A DNA stretch of 64,000 nucleotides. It comes from Rhodobacteraceae bacterium Alg231-30. GTDB taxonomy: Bacteria > Pseudomonadota > Alphaproteobacteria > Rhodobacterales > Rhodobacteraceae. How positions within the stretch are numbered: the stretch's first letter is position 1; each line of letters starts with the position of its first letter. Shown here one piece after another: positions 44,725 through 52,916 of this stretch. A program made the translations under genes and the position numbers. The stretch covers positions 360,237-424,236 of the forward strand of contig FREU01000003.1 in assembly GCA_900143615.1 (NCBI GenBank), read 5' to 3'. The notes under the pieces are model-generated. The model ran no database searches, had not been told where the DNA came from, and saw nothing but the letters and a program-made list of their open reading frames with translations.

Positions 44725-45732
44725 CTAGAGGCCTCCAGCCGATATACCTCGATACTCTGTAAGTTTCCGTATTAGTCGTTTCTTCGCATTGGGTTTCAGT
44801 ACAAAATTCGGAACTGCGCCTAGATTGGTCTGACAATCTTTTCTTCTTGCAATGAAGCGAACAAGCCTGTTCTCAGCCTCTTCTTGGATTCCGTCATCAT
44901 TATCGGAAAAAATTTTGTCATATAAGGTCAATACGACGAACCTAATACCAGGCAAACGCGTGAATCCAGAAATCGGAGATCGTGAGCTAACAATGCGCTT
45001 CAAAACGTAGGGAGCTTCCTCCCATGCTCGATCGCTAGCCCTGGCGTTTTCAAAATCGGATGAGCGAATTGCGTTGATCAGAAGTGGAATGTACTTTGAT
45101 GCAATGTAATCCGATTCCATTGACGTTAAACTAATATTGAAAAAGATCTTTTCGATCAGACGTTGCTCACCAGGCCATTCAGGTTGTTCCTCGTCTGGTC
45201 CAGACACCTCGAATTTGGAAAATGCAAAATCCCGAAATTCTATCGGCCTAAACTTGTTGCCATCCTTTTCAAGGAAGAAATTTGAAACGGTATGATTCGG
45301 TTTTTCCTTTGGAGACTTCCCAAATCCTTCAACAGAGCAACCAATTCCCTTAAGGCGGGCTTCTGCCCTATAAGCTTGAGAGGATTGGTTAGAGAAATTG
45401 AGAGACAAAAACCGAGGCTTCTCATTAGGGTCAACACTATCTATTTGCCGGGGGCGAAAACCAATCGATCCTGGAATATAGGAACATTTGAAAAATACAT
45501 CTTTGTCGAAAAGAAAATTTCTTACCCTTTTGTAGTACGGGTAAAAGTCATCAACATTTTCGTTCTCGTAAAACGCCCCATCACTCGCGGCAATACAGCG
45601 GCCATTATGGTATTCTGCGAAGAAGTCTTGCAAGGAATTATGAAACCACTCCATTTGAGTGCGCAAATCGTCAATTGCGTGGTCTGCTAAGGATTTGGTG
45701 CCAAGAATGTCTATGTATCCACAATATTTCAT
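44725..45732 (-). CDS. class III nucleotide cyclase-like protein (candidate defence signal enzyme)
   Basis: A 335-residue protein. The first 95 residues follow the class III cyclase pattern: CGYIDILGTK with Asp8 at the place of the first metal Asp, a helix, then CIAASDGAFYE with Asp51 at the place of the second metal Asp, and KCSYIPGSIGF as the beta-turn-beta segment. The rest is helical and charged with no motif I know. If it is a cyclase, its product and activity are unknown. It overlaps the 359-residue gene by 4 bp (ATGA) and ends the three-gene operon. Base composition is AT-richer than the surroundings. Family assignment by pattern only. Confidence 0.5.
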   Translation of the reverse strand: MKYCGYIDILGTKSLADHAIDDLRTQMEWFHNSLQDFFAEYHNGRCIAASDGAFYENENVDDFYPYYKRVRNFLFDKDVFFKCSYIPGSIGFRPRQIDSVDPNEKPRFLSLNFSNQSSQAYRAEARLKGIGCSVEGFGKSPKEKPNHTVSNFFLEKDGNKFRPIEFRDFAFSKFEVSGPDEEQPEWPGEQRLIEKIFFNISLTSMESDYIASKYIPLLINAIRSSDFENARASDRAWEEAPYVLKRIVSSRSPISGFTRLPGIRFVVLTLYDKIFSDNDDGIQEEAENRLVRFIARRKDCQTNLGAVPNFVLKPNAKKRLIRKLTEYRGISAGGL

Positions 45733-46808
45733 TTTATTACCAAATTTGGATATGGCGAAAGTGAAACATCAGCGCCGGTAACTTCGACGTTGAGTCCAGC
45801 GATATATTTGTTTTCAAGCAGCTCACTGACGATTTTTCTCTGAGTAGAAAACGCTCGCTTCGATACAAACCGGAAGCTGTTGATCCTAGCGTTCGTTCCA
45901 AACAGGCTGCGAATTTTATTTCTGGTTTTGGGGTTTTTTCGAGCTGAACTAGAGCGGCGCAATACTAACAGTGTGTAGCTACCGTCAGGCAACTTCGACG
46001 CGCTCCTAGCGATTCTCGCCATTGGAAGTTGTTTGCCAAATCCTGGAACGGATTGCAGTGAAAACCCTTTCGATTGACTTTTTTTGTCAAGTTCAATTAC
46101 TCTTGGGTGTTTTGAAATAGCCTCTCCTGACAGGCTAGATTGGAGCCGGTTCCAGGCGTCTATCGTGGACTTGGCTCTACCGTCAATGTCGTTGTCAAGA
46201 CAACTATTGAGGGCGGCCAGTGGTGCGTACCCGGCGTCTTTTGCAATTTGGCTTATGTATGCGTCGGTGGAGTTCTTTTTAAAGAAACGCGCTTTTTCTC
46301 GGAACAGTCCAGGTAGACCACCTTGACGTGCAACCAACTCTGAAAACACAGCGTTTTGTGTCAACCATCTGCCAACAAAGATGTCTATGAAGATGTCTTC
46401 AACGAAACGTGTTGCACGGTGGGATGGGAGCGAAACACGACAACCTGTTGCGCTCTCTAAAGCAGTGATTTGAGGAAAACTTTGCGTTTCTTCCCCTACG
46501 ACAACAAGCGTATTTTTTGCCAGAAAACGCTTTACTGTTTCGTCCGGAATATTAGTATTGCTGTAGATGACACGGATTTCATCGTTGTCTGAGTGCCCAT
46601 CGGTCACGGATTCCGGTATGCTTACAGCTGGATTTGAAGAATTGGAGTACGATTTTATCTCAAATGTAAGTGACTTTTCACTAATGTGAAAAATATCCTG
46701 AATCTTTCCAATCACTTTTTGGGCAGTTTGTTGAATTTCCTCTGCTGTGCCCGATGGCTGAAGTGGATGATCCACTGGAACGACCAAAATGCCTTTTCTG
46801 CCTGCCAT
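45729..46808 (-). CDS. hypothetical protein, middle gene of the accessory operon
   Basis: A 359-residue protein I do not recognise. It begins with a hydrophobic strand followed by GILVVPVDHPLQPSG, has a second such strand (NTLVVVGEETQSF) near residue 105, then a helical middle (FIDIFVGRWLTQ; DAGYAPLAALNSCL) and a basic C-terminal part (LVLRRSSSARKNPKTR). There are no membrane segments. Its place between the membrane protein and the cyclase-like gene suggests a sensor or effector role, by inference only. AAGGAAGAG precedes the ATG. Confidence 0.6.
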   Translation of the reverse strand: MAGRKGILVVPVDHPLQPSGTAEEIQQTAQKVIGKIQDIFHISEKSLTFEIKSYSNSSNPAVSIPESVTDGHSDNDEIRVIYSNTNIPDETVKRFLAKNTLVVVGEETQSFPQITALESATGCRVSLPSHRATRFVEDIFIDIFVGRWLTQNAVFSELVARQGGLPGLFREKARFFKKNSTDAYISQIAKDAGYAPLAALNSCLDNDIDGRAKSTIDAWNRLQSSLSGEAISKHPRVIELDKKSQSKGFSLQSVPGFGKQLPMARIARSASKLPDGSYTLLVLRRSSSARKNPKTRNKIRSLFGTNARINSFRFVSKRAFSTQRKIVSELLENKYIAGLNVEVTGADVSLSPYPNLVIK

Positions 46809-46824
46809 TACTCTTCCTTTTTTA

Positions 46825-47181
46825 TTAGGCGTTGAACATTCTAACTATATAAAAAGCAGCTATGAGCGCCAAAATCGTATACTCAGATCTTGAAAAATCT
46901 GCGTTCAAAAAAATGATCGCTATTGCGGAGCCCCCAACAATCGAAGCCGCCCCCATCAACAAAATCGCTCGACCAAGATCAACTTTCAAACTGTAAAGGG
47001 AAAAAATGGAAACTAGAGAAAGTGTTCCAACCAGGAAGGCTAATACGAATGCTGTAGATGAAATGTTGCTCCAAAAATCCCCTGGTTGGTCCGCTGCTCG
47101 CTTTATTGAGAAGTTCAAAAGTACGTTGACAAAGCCAATCGCGATACAGGCCACACTTACTATAACTGGATTTGCGTTCAC
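46825..47181 (-). CDS. small four-helix membrane protein, candidate effector
   Basis: 118 residues, nearly all in four hydrophobic segments (IVSVACIAIGFVNVLL; AFVLAFLVGTLSLVSIF; AILLMGAASIVGGSAIAIIF; TILALIAAFYIV). It has a GTG start after GAGG. It is the first gene of the three-gene operon; the next gene starts 16 bp downstream. Size and topology fit a pore-forming effector or a small multidrug-type transporter half; no catalytic motif is present to choose. Confidence 0.6.
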   Translation of the reverse strand: MNANPVIVSVACIAIGFVNVLLNFSIKRAADQPGDFWSNISSTAFVLAFLVGTLSLVSIFSLYSLKVDLGRAILLMGAASIVGGSAIAIIFLNADFSRSEYTILALIAAFYIVRMFNA

Positions 47182-47375
47182 CTAATTCATCCTCAAACAC
47201 CAAGCCAGTGGCTTCAGGGTTTCTTCAGAGCACACAAAGTGGCCTCTGTCCGAGCGCCCTATCTGCACTGAACAATCAATATGGGCGAAAAAACATCTTT
47301 CATTCACCCTAGGCGTGAGTGTCATACCCCGCTTGGCCAAAGTCAACGTTTTTGCTCAAAGCCCAAGAACCGTTG
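47182..47375. other. upstream region of the accessory operon
   Basis: About 190 bp between the GTG start of the membrane-protein gene and the terminator of the gspS-like operon. It must hold the promoter of the accessory operon. I see no clear -35/-10 pair, gene or repeat. Confidence 0.4.
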
Positions 47376-47409
47376 GAGAAAAAGCCTCGATGCTTGTTGC
47401 ATCGAGGCT
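47376..47409 (-). terminator. terminator of the yjfI-pspA-gspS operon
   Basis: A perfect 11-bp stem, AGCCTCGATGC (47383-47393) with GCATCGAGGCT (47399-47409). Read on the minus strand it is followed by TTTTTCTCC. It lies inside a wider inverted repeat (GTTGGAG near 47372, CTCCAAC near 47437). Confidence 0.85.
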
Positions 47410-47479
47410 AATGTTGGTGGACTTCTCTTAGCTCCAACAAATACTTGAGCCTTGAAACGAGGTGCCTCCAATACACATT

Positions 47480-48646
47480 CTATCGGGGCCGGATAAAATG
47501 CGGCACAAATCGGGACAAATCCTGCGTCACTTCTGACTTGTCTTCGCGGATACACACCCCACAGGCGCTATCTCCGATCACCCACGACCCAATCATCATG
47601 TTGTCCTCTCCAAAACGGGCTGGCGGATGATAAGTTTGGACAATGCTCCCTTCCGCGCCATATGCACCCCCTGTTTCCAAAATCGGCATACCCGGTCGAA
47701 CGACTCTGATGTTGGCCCCTTCCCGGCTAAAAATTGGCTTCTCAACATAAGCGGTCTCTTTGACCCATTTAGGCATGCTATCGGCAAACCAACTGGGTAG
47801 CAGGTTTGGATGATCCGGGAACATTTCCCAAAGCAGCGGCAGTATGCCCTTGTTAGACAAAATGCCCTTCCAAGGTGGCTCCAACCATTTTTGTGGCGCT
47901 TTCGGAAGTGCCGGACCAAAGTGTTCGCGAAACATGTCCTCCCATGGATAAAGCTTAAAAATCGTGTCGATCACATAGTCTTCGTCATCTGCAAATCGTC
48001 CTTGATGGTCGAGACCGATATCCTCAATGGCGACAAACTTCGGGATGAGGCCAGCCTGCATGGCGCAATCCTCCAAATACCGCACTGTTGCACGCTCTTC
48101 TTCAAGGTCCTTCACGCTTGAGAAGTGAAGACGATATCCCGGTGCAAACATTTTTTGTAATCGGTCAATCAATGCATCCTGTACGGAGTTAAACTGGTCA
48201 ACTCCTTTGGGCAAAATTCCTGCTTCAACCTGCTGCTCCAACCATATCCACTGGAAAAAGCCCGTTTCGTATAAGGCCGTGGGGGTGTCTGCATTAAACT
48301 CCAACATCTTTGCAGGACCGGCACCGTCAAAGTGAAAGTCAAATCGGCCATACAGAGACGGATCGCCTCGCAGCCAACTCTCTCTGATCCATTGATGGTA
48401 GTCTTGTGGAATTGCAAGCCGTTCCATCAAGGCGGTATCCGCGGCGACGTGCGCAACAAGTTCCAAGCACATCTGCCAAAGTTCGGTTGTCGGGTCTTCG
48501 ATCTCACTCTCTATCTCTGACAGCGAAAAGCAGTAGGCTCGACTTTCATCCCAATACGGCGCACCGTACATTGAATGAAAGCCAAAGCCCAACTCTTCGG
48601 CCAACGCCTTCCAGCCAGGACGTTCCGGTAATGTGACGCGCTCCAT
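47480..48646 (-). CDS. glutathionylspermidine synthase family protein (YjfC-like)
   Basis: A 388-residue ATP-grasp ligase of the GspS C-terminal type. Recognisable stretches are RFDFHFDGAGPAKMLEFNADTPTALYETGFFQW in the N-terminal half, EKPIFSREGANI and VIGDSACGVCIREDKSEVT near the end. Stand-alone relatives (E. coli YjfC) are thought to ligate amine or peptide substrates, but the substrate is unproven. It is the third gene of yjfI-pspA-gspS. Confidence 0.9.
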   Translation of the reverse strand: MERVTLPERPGWKALAEELGFGFHSMYGAPYWDESRAYCFSLSEIESEIEDPTTELWQMCLELVAHVAADTALMERLAIPQDYHQWIRESWLRGDPSLYGRFDFHFDGAGPAKMLEFNADTPTALYETGFFQWIWLEQQVEAGILPKGVDQFNSVQDALIDRLQKMFAPGYRLHFSSVKDLEEERATVRYLEDCAMQAGLIPKFVAIEDIGLDHQGRFADDEDYVIDTIFKLYPWEDMFREHFGPALPKAPQKWLEPPWKGILSNKGILPLLWEMFPDHPNLLPSWFADSMPKWVKETAYVEKPIFSREGANIRVVRPGMPILETGGAYGAEGSIVQTYHPPARFGEDNMMIGSWVIGDSACGVCIREDKSEVTQDLSRFVPHFIRPR

Positions 48647-48652
48647 TTGGTG

Positions 48653-49324
48653 TCAGAGCTTCGCTAATAACGCTTGCACATCATTTCGCGCTGGATTTTC
48701 TAAAGTCTTGATTTTGTCTTCAAGCGCTTCCCCAGACACCAGCTTCACCTCTTCGTCAGCCGCAGCGAGCATTGCTTGCTGATGGGCCTGCCGCTCCTCC
48801 AAGCGTTCAAGGCTGGCCATCGCATTGGACATGCGATCTGTAGATGCCGAGGTGCCAACTGCGGATGCCTTTTGGGCCGTAATCAAGGCCTCATTCGCTT
48901 TTGCCGCATCGATTTTACGTTGTAACGTCTCAATTCGCGACTGCGATTGCTTCAGCGCGGCATCCATGCCTTCCTCTGTCTGCCGATACTGATCCGCGAG
49001 ACTTTGTTCGGTTTCAGCTTTGTCTCGCAACTTCAAGACGCTTTCGATGATCTCCATTGCGAGAGGTTCGTCGCCTTGTTGCTTGGCAGTCCTTGCGGCG
49101 TTCGTTCGGCGCTCGATTTCCGCCATCAACTCAGACACGGATTTTTCCTTGGTCATGCGATTGGCAACCATGCGGGATTTTTCATCTCTCGCCTTGGAAA
49201 TCGCGTCTTTGGCTTCACGCATTTCCTGATCCAGAATGCGCATCAAGTTGGCGTCGACCACGGCCTCCGCGGCTTCGTTCGCGCCACCTTTGACTGCGGT
49301 AACCAGTTTTCTCCAAATGCTCAT
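48653..49324 (-). CDS. PspA/IM30 family protein (YjfJ-like)
   Basis: A 223-residue coiled-coil protein. The N-terminus MSIWRKLVTAVKGGANEAAEAVVDANLMRILDQEMREAKDAI and long helices (KSRMVANRMTKEKSV; TEQSLADQYRQTEEGMDAAL) match the PspA fold, an ESCRT-III-like membrane-binding protein that stabilises the inner membrane under stress. It overlaps the DUF2170 gene by 4 bp and is followed after 6 bp by the GspS-like gene. Confidence 0.92.
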   Translation of the reverse strand: MSIWRKLVTAVKGGANEAAEAVVDANLMRILDQEMREAKDAISKARDEKSRMVANRMTKEKSVSELMAEIERRTNAARTAKQQGDEPLAMEIIESVLKLRDKAETEQSLADQYRQTEEGMDAALKQSQSRIETLQRKIDAAKANEALITAQKASAVGTSASTDRMSNAMASLERLEERQAHQQAMLAAADEEVKLVSGEALEDKIKTLENPARNDVQALLAKL

Positions 49325-49779
49325 GCCGCATCTCCTTCGGCTGATCGGGGGCCGATATCTCTCGCCAGTTCCAATGCACTTTCTGCTATAGCAAAAAATT
49401 CGCCAAGAACTTCTGTGAGCGACGCTGAACGGGAAACGGCGCCGAACAACTCATAGACCTCTTCCCCGTCAACCACATCAATACTGAGCGCACACAGGGG
49501 CAGAAGCGTCTTATGCGTTCTAAGCATCATTGCTTCAAAGGCAGCAGGATCTTCCTGCTCGCCGCGCGGCCAAAGAATTGCAGACGTCAATATTTGAACC
49601 TCTCCAACCACAATATGCAAAACGAGATCGCCCGCAGATCCGACAGTGACTTCCAGCACATCAGAGTCATCAACTGAGTTGCAGGACATTCTTTCAGCCT
49701 TATCCAGACCCTTGATGGCTGCCGCGAGAGACTGCGACGTCCATAAACCTTCTGAGCGATTCTCTTCTGGGTGGTGCAT
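49321..49779 (-). CDS. DUF2170 family protein (YjfI-like)
   Basis: A 152-residue cytosolic protein of the DUF2170/YjfI family. Features are SLAAAIKGLDKAERMSC, VLHIVVGEVQILTSAILWPR and LTEVLGEFFAIAESAL. Function unknown; consistently linked to PspA-type genes. The ATG at 49779 follows AGGAGG. The 5' gene of its operon; divergent from the potassium channel gene across 143 bp that must hold both promoters (for example TTGACA at 49865-49870 for the plus strand). Confidence 0.9.
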   Translation of the reverse strand: MHHPEENRSEGLWTSQSLAAAIKGLDKAERMSCNSVDDSDVLEVTVGSAGDLVLHIVVGEVQILTSAILWPRGEQEDPAAFEAMMLRTHKTLLPLCALSIDVVDGEEVYELFGAVSRSASLTEVLGEFFAIAESALELARDIGPRSAEGDAA

Positions 49780-49922
49780 GATTCCTCCTAAAATCAATTA
49801 ACTTTATATACATGGGTAAGAACGGTTAAGGGGACATTCAAGGAATTATTCCCCTTATAAGTGTTTGACATCTGCTATTTTTAATTCAAGTATCCGCACT
49901 TAAAAATAGTCGATAAAATAAA

Positions 49923-50972
49923 TTGCCAATACTTACTAAAATCGTTTCTCGTATCTATAGCGAGCTGCTGGAGCTGAAATGGTGGCTTCTAAGTCTGTTT
50001 ACCGGGGCGTTTTTTGCAGCCTCTTGGCTATTTTTTCGTTTAGCTGGCGAAACGGAAATCACAGAAAACCTCACGACATACATCTATTTCGCGGCCACCA
50101 CGGCATCCACCGTGGGGTATGGAGATATGTCACCGCAGACCCAAGCGGGGCGACTGATTGCTGCGTTCTGGTTCTTCCCCGGCGCATTGTTGGTTTTTTC
50201 AGCATTTCTGGGGCGGCTTGCCGGCAGCATGGTAGAAAGGATTAGACGCATGGCCGATGGACTTGGGAGCTATGACAAACTCAAAGGTGCCACCGTTATC
50301 GTCGGGTATCACAGAGATCACACACCCGTCATGATCGAGAACCTGATTGCAGGACAAGACGGCGACAAAGACATCGTTTTGCTGACAACAAACTCTGATG
50401 TAGATTTGCCAGAAGGGATCAAATTAGTTAAGTCTGATCGCCTTGATGCTCTTTCATCCCTGAAGCGTGCGGCGATTTCAGATGCCAAAAAAGTCATGGT
50501 CTACGCGGGCTCGGACGCAGAAACATTCAACACGTGTTTGGCGATCCGTGAGCTTAACGAAACTTTGCATATCGCCGCGTTTTTTGAGGATCGGGATACG
50601 GCGCGACGGGCGACGAAGTTGGCTGGTCTGGAGGCGATTGTTTCCAACGCATCCGAAGCATTGGTGAGAGCTGCACAGGACCCCGGAGCAGGCAAAGTTC
50701 TCAAAGCACTCTCTGCGGCCAAAGTCGGTGCAACGATCTATTCCGCAACGGTCAATGAGCAAACGGACACATCCACACTAAAAGTGGCTCTTGATGCGTT
50801 GGCGGCAACCCTCGTGTGCGTCTCTCAGGAGAGTGGTGAAGAGTTCGAATTTGCACCATTCCCACCTTTGCTACAGGAAGGCAGCGCGTTTTTTTACCTT
50901 TGCCGGAAACGTCTAACCGCTCAACAATTAGCGGACGGTTTCGGGGGCTCACATGTTTCGATCACTGTTTAA
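49923..50972 (+). CDS. two-TM potassium channel family protein with TrkA-N domain
   Basis: A 349-residue protein. TM1 (WWLLSLFTGAFFAASWLFF), a pore loop with the K+ selectivity filter TVGYGD in TTASTVGYGDMSPQTQ, and TM2 (FWFFPGALLVFSAFLGRL) are followed by a TrkA-N-type NAD-binding domain (GATVIVGYHRDHTPVMIENL) up to the end. It opens a K+ route tied to the redox or membrane state. The only in-frame start is the TTG at 49923, with no clear ribosome-binding site. It begins the plus-strand half of the membrane-stress cluster. Confidence 0.88.
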   Translation: MPILTKIVSRIYSELLELKWWLLSLFTGAFFAASWLFFRLAGETEITENLTTYIYFAATTASTVGYGDMSPQTQAGRLIAAFWFFPGALLVFSAFLGRLAGSMVERIRRMADGLGSYDKLKGATVIVGYHRDHTPVMIENLIAGQDGDKDIVLLTTNSDVDLPEGIKLVKSDRLDALSSLKRAAISDAKKVMVYAGSDAETFNTCLAIRELNETLHIAAFFEDRDTARRATKLAGLEAIVSNASEALVRAAQDPGAGKVLKALSAAKVGATIYSATVNEQTDTSTLKVALDALAATLVCVSQESGEEFEFAPFPPLLQEGSAFFYLCRKRLTAQQLADGFGGSHVSITV

Positions 50973-51597
50973 TCGGACACCTGACGAAAGCCTTCCCGAG
51001 GTGGCAAACCTCAAGTTGGGTCGCACCTTCACAGTTGACGCCGTGGAACGAAAGCTGATCCCGGAGGACGCGCTGTTTGTTGCCCCTGAGAGCGCCCTGC
51101 AAATCGTTGCTCAGGGCGTTTGCGACCTAGGGGAACAATCCTTTTTGCATCGATTTTATCCGAATGATGATCGTTTCTTGCTTCAGGTTCAGGGGGGTGA
51201 TGGACACAAAGACCCACGCATCGACGAAATCGTTCTGTGGTATGCCTATGAGGTTCAGTACCTTTCAAATAATGAGGATTGGGACAAGCTCAAGAAGGCG
51301 ATACGCAGGTCCAGCTTTGTTTTGTCTGCAGGCACAGGAACGATAGAGTTTTCGCGCGTCTGGTTTGCAAATACGCAAGAAGACGAAGCGCCAATGGGCT
51401 ACATCGAAGACATCCGCGATAAGGACGATGCCGAGCCCGCCAACAAAATCTACCAGACGGCAATGCTCTATGGGCGGGGGCTGAAAGACGGCACCGATGA
51501 AATGCTTCTGGTGAACCTTGAAGAGCCAGAGGAAGGCGATCGCGCTGCGTCTTTCTTAATTGGTCGCGCTATCCCCCCACACGCGCTTTTCACATAA
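50953..51597 (+). CDS. DUF2491 family protein (YjfK-like)
   Basis: A 214-residue cytosolic protein of DUF2491/YjfK. It starts MFRSLFNRTPDESLPEVANLKLGRTFTVD; QVQGGDGHKDPRIDEIVLWYAYEVQYLSN and YQTAMLYGRGLKDGTDEMLLVNLEE follow. Function unknown; conserved partner of PspA-type YjfJ and DUF350. Overlaps the channel gene by 20 bp. Confidence 0.9.
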   Translation: MFRSLFNRTPDESLPEVANLKLGRTFTVDAVERKLIPEDALFVAPESALQIVAQGVCDLGEQSFLHRFYPNDDRFLLQVQGGDGHKDPRIDEIVLWYAYEVQYLSNNEDWDKLKKAIRRSSFVLSAGTGTIEFSRVWFANTQEDEAPMGYIEDIRDKDDAEPANKIYQTAMLYGRGLKDGTDEMLLVNLEEPEEGDRAASFLIGRAIPPHALFT

Positions 51598-51610
51598 CAA
51601 AGGAATTGAG

Positions 51611-52021
51611 ATGACAACCATCACTACGACACTTTCAGGCCTTGTGCCTTTCTTGGTGTATTTTGGGACCGCACTGTTCCTTCTAATGCTCTTTATGTCC
51701 ATCTACATGCGTCTCACACCCAACGACGAGATTTCCCTGATCAAGGACAACAATGCCGCCGCATCTGTGGTGTTGAGTGCTGCCTTTGTGGGCTTCTCAA
51801 TTCCGTTGGCCAGCGCCGCTGCAAACTCGGTCAATCTCGTTGACTTTATCGTGTGGGGAGTTGTTGCCGGTATAGCTCAGCTTCTGGTTTTTCTGGTGTT
51901 CCGACGTTTCTATCCCTTGGTGTCAGAGCGGATCAGCAAAGGTGAAGTCGCCGTTAGCATCAAGTTGGCGGGTCTTTCTATCACAGTCGGCTTGCTCAAC
52001 GCCGCATGCATCACCTACTGA
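51611..52021 (+). CDS. DUF350 membrane protein (YjfL-like)
   Basis: A 136-residue protein with four membrane segments, two in each half of an internal repeat: GLVPFLVYFGTALFLLMLFMSIY and NAAASVVLSAAFVGFSIPLASA; then VDFIVWGVVAGIAQLLVFLVF and GLSITVGLLNAACI. The DPNDEISLIKDNNAAA-like segment is a family hallmark. AAGGAATTGAG precedes the ATG at 51611. Function unknown. Confidence 0.9.
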   Translation: MTTITTTLSGLVPFLVYFGTALFLLMLFMSIYMRLTPNDEISLIKDNNAAASVVLSAAFVGFSIPLASAAANSVNLVDFIVWGVVAGIAQLLVFLVFRRFYPLVSERISKGEVAVSIKLAGLSITVGLLNAACITY

Positions 52022-52041
52022 TCAAAAGTGAGAATTAAACC

Positions 52042-52602
52042 ATGAAAAGATCTCGCTCAGTAAAGCTATTAACGATGGCGTCGGCTACATTAGCGCTGAC
52101 AGCTTGCGAAGAAAAAATCGACACAGAAGGTGAGATATATAAGACTGAGGCGGAATGCCGTTCTTCCGCGTTTGTTCCGGATCCTGATTGCGCGCCCTTG
52201 CTTGCGGAAGGCGTGCGCATCCATGACGCCACCGCACCCAGATATAACGAGATGAGCCTCTGCGAGTCAGAGCATGGCATAACCGATTGCTCGGCGGAAA
52301 GTTCCGATGGTCTACTCCATTACTCCCCTTCACCACTTGGCTATCTTGTAACTGGTGCGATTGCTGGTCAGCTTGTCTCGGATCTCGTTCGGCCTGTGTA
52401 CCGCGAAAAAGATCGTCGGCGGTACTACACAACCGGTGGCGGCTATGTGCGATATATGGACAACGGGCGCTATGGAACCACACGGACTAATATCAACCAA
52501 TACAACCCCAAAGTTGTTAAGGCACCACCGAGAGTTCAAACTCGAACAACTGTAGCATCACGCAGTGGTTTTGGGTCTCGCAGCGGTACGTTTGGGGGCT
52601 GA
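52042..52602 (+). CDS. DUF1190 lipoprotein-like protein (YjfM-like)
   Basis: A 186-residue protein. A signal with a lipobox-like end (LTMASATLALTACEEK) makes Cys19-type lipidation likely. The rest has the DUF1190 pattern ECRSSAFVPDPDCAPLLAEG, HYSPSPLGYLVTGAIAGQLVS and a Gly/Tyr/Ser-rich C-terminus (SRSGFGSRSGTFGG). Function unknown; last gene of the plus-strand half. Confidence 0.88.
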   Translation: MKRSRSVKLLTMASATLALTACEEKIDTEGEIYKTEAECRSSAFVPDPDCAPLLAEGVRIHDATAPRYNEMSLCESEHGITDCSAESSDGLLHYSPSPLGYLVTGAIAGQLVSDLVRPVYREKDRRRYYTTGGGYVRYMDNGRYGTTRTNINQYNPKVVKAPPRVQTRTTVASRSGFGSRSGTFGG

Positions 52603-52723
52603 GGTAACCGGAGACGAAGAGTGTATTCGGAGCGAAAGATCGTTTGTTTTCAGCGGTGTTTATGGCGACCTACGCCCGCTGCCGCCGGAGCTAATCACCC
52701 AGTAAGTGATTGGAAATATGTGA

Positions 52724-52750
52724 AAAAGCGCTCCGTTTCGGGGCGCTTTT
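52724..52750 (+). terminator. terminator of the channel-yjfKLM operon
   Basis: Stem AAAAGCGCTCCG (52724-52735) with CGGGGCGCTTTT (52739-52750), loop TTT, T-rich end. The region from 52603 to 52916 holds only this terminator and presumably the promoter of the next gene. Confidence 0.85.
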
Positions 52751-52916
52751 GTCGTTTATGCCCCCATCGGTTTCTGCACAGTCCTCCTGCAAAAACACGG
52801 CGCGCAGAGGCACACCCAACTCTCACTTACTGACCCTCCGCAACTTTAACTCACTTGCGGCGCGCACCACCAATCGCTACTGCACACAGAGAATTCCACC
52901 TTCCCCTATCGGACAC

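Noticed and set aside
44401-47375. Prophage or integrative element beside tRNA-Asn
   Set aside because: No integrase, phage structural gene or duplicated tRNA 3' end found, so only an accessory patch is claimed.
52710-52916. N-terminal extension of the GlxA/AraC regulator
   Set aside because: Contains the upstream terminator and has no family similarity; the regulator starts naturally at 52917.
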